The translations under genes and the position numbers were made by a program. A model generated the notes under the pieces. That model was not told the origin of the DNA. It ran no database searches and was given only the letters and a program-made list of their open reading frames with translations. From Lentzea aerocolonigenes (GTDB taxonomy: Bacteria > Actinomycetota > Actinomycetes > Mycobacteriales > Pseudonocardiaceae), in NCBI RefSeq assembly GCF_000974445.1, contig NZ_BBOJ01000022.1, positions 124,001-188,000 of the forward strand: DNA of 64,000 nucleotides. Reading direction: 5' to 3'. Of this stretch, positions 59,070-64,000 are shown one piece after another. How positions within the stretch are numbered: position 1 is the stretch's first letter; every line of letters begins with the position of its first letter.

Positions 59070-61258
59070 GTGCGAGCCCCCTTTCCGGGCGGGTCGGACA
59101 CCGATGGCGGAAGGATCTTGCGTCCCCACTCCGAGGGGTGAGGGCCGAGCTCGAGCAGCAGCCGGCCGCCGGTGTGGACGTCGGAGGCGCGCAGATGCGC
59201 CGCATCCAGTGGTGTGCCGTTCAGCTGGGCGGACTGCACGTACTGCGGCGGCGGGTTCTCTTCCAGACCGTCGGAACTGATGGACGTCTCGCGGTGTCCG
59301 CGGGTCTCGATGACGAACTCGCGGTCCCCGAGGTGCAGCGTGGCGCGGCTGAAGGCGGGCGCGTTGACTAGGAACAGGTTCTGCCCGGCGACCGGGAACA
59401 GGCCGAGCGAGGCCCACACGTACCAGGAGCTCAGCCCGCCCGAGTCGTCGTTGCCCGGCAGGCCGCCGGGACCGGTGCCGAACTGCCAGGTCAGCGCCGC
59501 GTGCACGATCTCGGCGGTGCGGTCCGGCCGAGCCGCGTAGTGGTAGGACCACGGCGCTTCCATGTCCGGTTCGTTGTTCAGGCCCTCGAACCGGTTCAGC
59601 AGGTAGCCGGCCGCCATCTCCAACGGGCCGGGACGCTGACCGGGCTGCGCCACCCGCGGGGCGCCGTAGCCGAAGAACGCGTCGAGGGTGCTGACGAACG
59701 CTTCGTTCCCGCCGACCATCGCGATTCTCGCGGCCATGTCGTGCAGCAGCCGGAACGAGTAGTTCCACTTGCCGCCTTCGTAGAACGACGAGTCGAGGAG
59801 CAGCCCGGTGTCCGGGTCGAACGCGTTGGACCACAGGCGGCTCCGCGCGTCGAGGTCGTCGGCGAGCTGGACGTCGTTGAGGGCCCTGGCGACGCCGGCG
59901 GTGCAGTGGCAGGCGTAGGCGAGGTCGAGCGTGTGCGAGATCGGGTGCACGACGCCGTGCTCGTAGAAGTCCTCGCCGTACATCCGGCGCAGGTCGTCGT
60001 ACATGTGCACCAGCGCCCAGGTCCAGTCCAGGTCGCCGAGGCCGAGCGTGTGCGCGTCGGCCAGCGCGGTGTGGACCAGCGCGCTCGCCTGCCGGAAGAA
60101 CCTGTCCGCGCCGCGGGCCATCCGATACCCGATGGGGAAGTTGCCTTCCTCCTCGCACACCCGGATCAGCGACTCCAGGAGATCGACCGCCCGGTCCGGG
60201 CAGATGGCCATGAGCAACGGCAGCTGGGTCTTGTAGATGTCCCACATCGTGCAGATGTCGAACACGAAGGGCCCCGAGGACGGCCAGAACGGGCTCTCGT
60301 CGTCGGCGAAGCACGGCTTGATCAGGGAGTGGTACAGGGCCGTCGCGAACACCTGCCGCCTGGCGGGTGACCCGCCCTCGACCTCCACCCGGCCCACGTG
60401 GTCGCGCCACCGCGCCCTGGTCTGCGCCCGGACGACGTCGAACGCCGGCGCCCCCTCGCCGCATTCGCGGTGCAGGTTCTCCCGCGCCTGTTCACAGCCG
60501 CGCAGCGAGAACCCGATCTGGATCTCGACGCTCTGCCCCGCGGTGGTGGGGCCCATGTAGAGCAGCCCGAACGGGCGCAACGTGGTCTGCCTGATGCGGT
60601 CGAAGTCGAGCCGCGTACCACCCTCGATCAGCCGGCGGTCGTGCCAGAGCATCTGCCGCCAGCCCGGACTGTCGACCCTGATGTACACCGACAGCGGCAC
60701 GCCTTCGACGACCACGGTTCCCTGGGCGCGGCCGTTGCCGAGGCTCTCCACGTGCGCCCGCAGCGGCACGGTGCGGCCGAGATCGATGGCCAGCCCGCCG
60801 CAGGACAGGTCGACGACGACCCGTGCGCTGCGGTGCTCGGGGAAGGCGTACCGGTGGACGGCGACCTTCGCGCCGACGGTGACCTCACAGCGGATGCCGG
60901 TGTCGAGCGTGGCCGCGTAGTACCCGGCTTCAGCGGTCTCGTCGTGCAGCGGCCAGGCCTCACCGAGGACGTCCAGCTGCTGCACCATCGGGGTCACCCG
61001 CACGTAGTTGTAGTACTTGCGGATCGCACCGGTACCGGACTGTTGGAAGTGGGTGAACCCGGACGCCTGCAGCCGGTCGAACAGCTCCTCCGGCTGACCC
61101 TCGGTGTTCTTGTGGTAGAGGCCGTATCCGGTCGGGTAGGCACCGGAGTAGGCGCAGGCGGACACCATGCCGAGCGGCGACGTCGCGCCGGGGTGGGTGT
61201 TGCCCACCTGCGCTTTCGGCCACCACCAAGTGGCCGCCAGCCCTTGCGCCGCAGGCAA
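59066..61258 (-). CDS. GH92-type alpha-mannosidase-like protein; N-terminus interrupted by frameshift
   Basis: 730 aa readable from TTG 61258. GH92 signatures: WWWPKAQVGNTHPGATSPLGMVSA, TMWDIYKTQLPLL, FYEGGKWNYSF (catalytic-side Glu) and GNDDSGGLSSWYVWASLGLFPV. The family start IDPFIGTAATS is encoded just upstream in frame (to about 61295) but with no ATG/GTG/TTG before an in-frame TGA. A separate frame begins at ATG 61355/61349 (MSLKPTW), nine bases from the preceding gene's stop, and runs into the gene if one base is skipped near 61300. No signal peptide seen, unusual for GH92. It would hydrolyse alpha-mannosides. Confidence 0.8.
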   Translation of the reverse strand: MPAAQGLAATWWWPKAQVGNTHPGATSPLGMVSACAYSGAYPTGYGLYHKNTEGQPEELFDRLQASGFTHFQQSGTGAIRKYYNYVRVTPMVQQLDVLGEAWPLHDETAEAGYYAATLDTGIRCEVTVGAKVAVHRYAFPEHRSARVVVDLSCGGLAIDLGRTVPLRAHVESLGNGRAQGTVVVEGVPLSVYIRVDSPGWRQMLWHDRRLIEGGTRLDFDRIRQTTLRPFGLLYMGPTTAGQSVEIQIGFSLRGCEQARENLHRECGEGAPAFDVVRAQTRARWRDHVGRVEVEGGSPARRQVFATALYHSLIKPCFADDESPFWPSSGPFVFDICTMWDIYKTQLPLLMAICPDRAVDLLESLIRVCEEEGNFPIGYRMARGADRFFRQASALVHTALADAHTLGLGDLDWTWALVHMYDDLRRMYGEDFYEHGVVHPISHTLDLAYACHCTAGVARALNDVQLADDLDARSRLWSNAFDPDTGLLLDSSFYEGGKWNYSFRLLHDMAARIAMVGGNEAFVSTLDAFFGYGAPRVAQPGQRPGPLEMAAGYLLNRFEGLNNEPDMEAPWSYHYAARPDRTAEIVHAALTWQFGTGPGGLPGNDDSGGLSSWYVWASLGLFPVAGQNLFLVNAPAFSRATLHLGDREFVIETRGHRETSISSDGLEENPPPQYVQSAQLNGTPLDAAHLRASDVHTGGRLLLELGPHPSEWGRKILPPSVSDPPGKGART

Positions 61259-61363
61259 CGAGGTGGCAGCCGTTCCGATGAATGGATCAATCTCGTCGAG
61301 GATGGACTGACAGTAGGTCGCTGGGGCACCACGTTGGTTTCAGCGACATGAACATGTCGAGGA

Positions 61364-62317
61364 TCAAGGAGCCCGGGCGAAGTTCGGTTCCGCGGCTTCC
61401 AGTCGTGGTACCGGGATGCCCAGCCGTCGCGCTTCGGCGAGGGTGTCCCGGCAGATCTCGCGCGGCTCCTCGGCGTCGGGGTCGGAATGCGCCTCCATGC
61501 TCACGCGCAGGGGCTTGACGTGAGCGGTCAGCCAGGCGAGCGCGGGAGCCATCAGCCAGGTCGGCGCCCGGAACAGCAGCACCCCTGCCCGGTGGCGTCG
61601 CAGGTCGATGCCACGCGCCGCGAGGAGCGGCAGCAGCTCCCGGCCCGCCAGCAGGGCCTCACGCAGGTCGCCCGTCGCCCCGGCCAGCTCTGACAGGGAG
61701 CCCAGCCGCAGACCCTGTGAGAACAGGGCGGCATCCGACGCGAAGTGGACCCACAGCCAGCCGCGGAGGTCGGGCTGCTCCTTGATCCGGAGTCCGGCCC
61801 CGCGAAACGCCTGGCGCACGGCCCGCTCCCGGTCGGTCGGAGGCCCGCCGAGGGTGCCGAAGACGATCGACGGCAGCAGCATCCCGCGGAGCACGCCGTC
61901 CGCGCCGAAGCCGCCACCGGCCAGGGGGAAGCCCCAGGCGATCCGGTCGAGCGGCAGTGCGCCGGCCGCGGCCCGCGGTTCGGTCCAGAGGTTGCCGAGA
62001 ACCAGCACCGTGGCCTGGCCGACCCGCGTGGCCAGGAAGACCGTTGCCTCCGCGAGGCGGTGGTGCGGCACGCTGAGCACGATCAGGTCGAAGTCGTGGT
62101 CCGGCTCCAGCGCCTCGCGGTAGCGCACCGGCCACTTCTCGACGACGCGCCGCCACCACACCCGGCGCCGCACATCGAGCAGGTCGAGGTCCACCGCGTC
62201 CCCGTACGCCGCCGCGCGGCCCGGCCGGACGTAGAACTCGACGTCGTGTCCGGCCTGGTGCAGGGTCCAGCCGTAGATGGTGGCGATCACGCCTCGGCCG
62301 AACATCAAGATCTTCAC
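61364..62317 (-). CDS. Ketopantoate-reductase-like (ApbA/PanE fold) protein
   Basis: 317 aa. N-terminal KILMFGRGVIATIYGWTLHQAGHDVEFYVRPG is the NADP-binding loop of the ApbA/PanE family; IVLSVPHHRLAEA and LGNLWTE follow. The C-terminal helical domain is less conserved, so pantothenate synthesis is not certain; many members are oxidoreductases of unknown substrate. GTG start. First gene of the operon, divergent from the TetR regulator at 62408, with two operators between them. Confidence 0.78.
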   Translation of the reverse strand: MKILMFGRGVIATIYGWTLHQAGHDVEFYVRPGRAAAYGDAVDLDLLDVRRRVWWRRVVEKWPVRYREALEPDHDFDLIVLSVPHHRLAEATVFLATRVGQATVLVLGNLWTEPRAAAGALPLDRIAWGFPLAGGGFGADGVLRGMLLPSIVFGTLGGPPTDRERAVRQAFRGAGLRIKEQPDLRGWLWVHFASDAALFSQGLRLGSLSELAGATGDLREALLAGRELLPLLAARGIDLRRHRAGVLLFRAPTWLMAPALAWLTAHVKPLRVSMEAHSDPDAEEPREICRDTLAEARRLGIPVPRLEAAEPNFARAP

Positions 62318-62345
62318 GCCGCACCTCGCCGGGGTACCATCGATC

Positions 62346-62386
62346 TGGAGGTCATCTCCACTTCAAAAATATGGAGGTAATCTCCA
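62346..62386. promoter_or_regulatory. Two tandem TetR-type operators
   Basis: TGGAGGTCATCTCCA (62346-62360) and TGGAGGTAATCTCCA (62372-62386) are near-identical 15-bp dyads, 26 bp apart centre to centre, between the divergent KPR-like and TetR genes. Confidence 0.75.
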
Positions 62387-62407
62387 CTTGTCAACGCGAG
62401 GGAGCGC

Positions 62408-62986
62408 ATGACAGCCGGCAAGCCGCTGCGGGCCGACGCCCAGCGCAAGCGCGAGGCCCTGCTCGCCACGGCACGGGAGGTCTTCGAGACCGGAGACTTC
62501 TTCGACCTGCGCTTCGACGACTTCGCCCGCTTGGCGGGGGTGGGCACCGGCACTCTCTACCGCCACTTCCCCACCAGGGAGGCACTGGCCGAGGCCGTCT
62601 ACCGCGGGGAAGTCGCCACGCTGTGCGACCGCGCTCGCCACCTGCAGGCCACCCTGCCCGCGGCGGAGGCGCTGGCGACCTTCCTGCGCGACGTGGTCGA
62701 CCACACCGCTGCCCACAAGGGCCTCGCCCGGACGCTGGCCACGCTCATGGCCGACCGCTCAGGCGCCCTCGCCGAGGGCAGCCGGGCACTGGAGCAGGCC
62801 GTCACCGACCTGGTGGCCACCGCCGTGCGGGACGGCACCGTTCGCGACGACGTGGACGCCGGTGCCGTGATGATGGCGCTGCACGGCATCGGTGCGGCCC
62901 ACGACCGCCCTGCTTGGCGGGCCGAGGCCGACGGCGTCATCACCCTCGTGCTGGCCGGACTGCGCCGGCCGCGCTCGGACGGATAG
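62408..62986 (+). CDS. TetR-family regulator
   Basis: 192 aa. Helix-turn-helix FDDFARLAGVGTGTLYRHFPTREALAEAVY, then a ligand domain of the SbtR-like C-terminal type (LATFLRDVVDHTAAHKGLARTLATLM). Divergent from the KPR-like/GH92/GT4 operon across paired operators, so very probably its repressor and its own. The ligand is unknown; a mannoside or related sugar is a reasonable guess. Confidence 0.9.
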   Translation: MTAGKPLRADAQRKREALLATAREVFETGDFFDLRFDDFARLAGVGTGTLYRHFPTREALAEAVYRGEVATLCDRARHLQATLPAAEALATFLRDVVDHTAAHKGLARTLATLMADRSGALAEGSRALEQAVTDLVATAVRDGTVRDDVDAGAVMMALHGIGAAHDRPAWRAEADGVITLVLAGLRRPRSDG

Positions 62987-63006
62987 GTCGCGCGATTCAG
63001 CGAGCG

Positions 63007-63852
63007 TCACGGCCGGCTCTGCAGCCCGATCCGGTAGCGGTGGTGGTAATGCCTGCCGGTGAGCCACAGGTCCCCCGCCGTGTCCGGCACCGCCGCGATG
63101 CCCCCGATCACCTGGTCGCGGCCCGTCGGCACTTCGGCGACGGTGACGGCGGTGAGGTCGGCGTCCGCGACGACGGCGCCGGTGGCGAGGTCCACGCGGA
63201 TCATCCAGTCCGTGCCGGTGACCGCCGCCCACACCTGCGGGCGGCCGTCGACGTTCACGCAGTGGAGCTCGCCGAGCCGTGCGGTGGACCACTCGCGGGT
63301 GACGACACGCAGCTCGCGGATCAACGCGGCGGTGTCGCGATCGCGCAGCAGCAGTCTGGTGGTGCCGTCCGACTGGACGAGGTTCGTCCCGTCGTAGCAC
63401 AGTCCCCCGCTCTCGTCCGCGATCGTCACACGGCGTCGTTCCTCCAGTGACCGCGGATCCAGCAGCACCGCGGCACCTGCGCCGGTGCGCCACAGGCCGG
63501 CCGGGGTGAGCGCGATTCCGTTGCCCGGCGGCACGTTCCGCTGGGCTCGGAGCTCACCGGTGAGCGGTGCCACCGCGCGGATCACCGGCCCCGTGTCCTC
63601 CACCAGGAGATCCCCCACCAGTTCCAGGCCGCGTGCGTCGGCCCGGTCGGTGGGAACACGCGCGAGCACCTGGGCGCGGAAGTGTCGTGAAGCAGAACGC
63701 AGCGCGGCCGGCGCGGGACTGGCCGTGGTCGCCGGTGCCGGGCTGACGTGGGCGACGGGGCGAGGGGCCGCACAGGCGGTGAGAGCCAGCAGTGCCGTGG
63801 CCACCGGGCAGAGAATTCTGTTGATGCGCAACGGTTTCACCGCCCCGATCAT
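63007..63852 (-). CDS. Glutaminyl-peptide cyclotransferase-like lipoprotein
   Basis: 281 aa. Lipobox ALTAC near residue 27. The rest is a beta-propeller of the bacterial/plant glutaminyl cyclase type: ARGLELVGDLLVEDTG, GGLCYDGTNLVQSDGTTRLLLRDRD, LGELHCVNVDGRPQVWAAVTGTDWMIRVDLATGAVV. Some normally conserved residues are replaced, for instance STG by DTG, so pyroglutamate-forming activity is uncertain. Exported and lipid-anchored. Confidence 0.7.
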   Translation of the reverse strand: MIGAVKPLRINRILCPVATALLALTACAAPRPVAHVSPAPATTASPAPAALRSASRHFRAQVLARVPTDRADARGLELVGDLLVEDTGPVIRAVAPLTGELRAQRNVPPGNGIALTPAGLWRTGAGAAVLLDPRSLEERRRVTIADESGGLCYDGTNLVQSDGTTRLLLRDRDTAALIRELRVVTREWSTARLGELHCVNVDGRPQVWAAVTGTDWMIRVDLATGAVVADADLTAVTVAEVPTGRDQVIGGIAAVPDTAGDLWLTGRHYHHRYRIGLQSRP

Positions 63853-63980
63853 CGTGCCGGGCCGGCCGCGGTGCTTCCGCCGCCGCGGGTGAGCCCGCCG
63901 GGCCCGTTCACCCGCCGGAGGTGAGGCCGCCCGCGCCGTGTGCGGCCAGGCTGGACGGACAATCCACTGTGGAGGCTGCC

Positions 63981-64000
63981 GTGACCGATGTGACAGTGCC
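63981..64000 (+). CDS. Start of an unidentified gene (3' end outside window)
   Basis: GTG 63981 is preceded by GGAGG at 63971-63975 and begins MTDVTV before the window ends. The product cannot be told from six codons. Confidence 0.45.

Noticed and set aside
1..64000. CRISPR arrays, tRNA or rRNA genes
   Set aside because: No regularly spaced direct repeats and no cloverleaf-like or rRNA-like sequence noticed on reading either strand; a dedicated scan would be decisive.

Overview
The window is 64 kb of very GC-rich DNA with strongly GC-biased third codon positions, many GTG/TTG starts, short Shine-Dalgarno (SD) sequences and several apparently leaderless promoters. Gene content (furA-katG, WXG100-type proteins, LAL-type and XRE/MmyB regulators, GH62 with a ricin lectin domain, IS630 and TnpB elements) points to a filamentous actinomycete, probably of the Pseudonocardiales (Lentzea/Saccharothrix/Actinosynnema type). 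The genus is inference; no rRNA or tRNA gene is present to settle it. I see no CRISPR array, tRNA, rRNA, origin or prophage.

Layout. 1-2.8 kb: two DinB-fold proteins, a 63-bp hairpin repeat and a membrane sulfatase-fold enzyme. 2.9-11.3 kb: the most interesting block. A RibD-type reductase, DoxX, a CDP-alcohol phosphatidyltransferase, a BchC-like dehydrogenase, a creatininase/ArfB-like hydrolase, a flippase-like membrane protein, a methyltransferase, a glycosyltransferase, a divergent 6-pyruvoyltetrahydropterin-synthase-like protein (apparently CTG-started), a GTP cyclohydrolase II with His in place of the active-site Tyr, and an amidohydrolase. They sit in tight, overlapping, convergent and divergent transcription units. 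I propose a dedicated pathway that turns GTP into a modified pyrimidine/pterin, decorates it and handles it at the membrane. 11.3-14.6 kb: an MDR oxidoreductase with an XRE/membrane pair, a beta-lactamase-fold lipoprotein and an SDR lacking its catalytic Tyr. 14.6-17.8 kb: a YbaB/WXG100-type operon. 17.8-23.6 kb: VOC and YjbR proteins, a divergent EamA/MocR pair with overlapping start codons, and furA-katG with a strong terminator.

23.6-26.2 kb: two near-identical 1,206-bp IS630 copies, one at each end of a 161-bp MITE-like palindrome, between katG and an iron/heme-type binding lipoprotein. A second copy of the palindrome lies at 53.2-53.35 kb. 26.2-43.1 kb: secreted and membrane proteins plus regulator/enzyme pairs (TetR, MerR, XRE, LAL) with recognisable operators. 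43.1-45.05 kb: a TnpB element inside a secreted-protein gene, whose N- and C-terminal pieces remain on either side. 45.2-50 kb: a secreted I36-like protein and a divergent pair made of an NYN nuclease fused to a cold-shock-like domain and a 946-aa PcfJ-like protein. 50-53.1 kb: small membrane proteins and a two-component system. 53.3-57.8 kb: a GH62 arabinofuranosidase behind a LacI-type palindrome, a GT1 glycosyltransferase and a TetR/SDR pair with a perfect operator. 57.8-62.4 kb: a TetR-controlled operon of a ketopantoate-reductase-like protein, a GH92 mannosidase with an apparent N-terminal frameshift, and a GT4 glycosyltransferase. 63-64 kb: a glutaminyl-cyclase-like lipoprotein and the first codons of a further gene.

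Many long open frames opposite these genes are GC-rich shadows and are left out. All domain calls rest on motif recognition by eye; no database search was possible.
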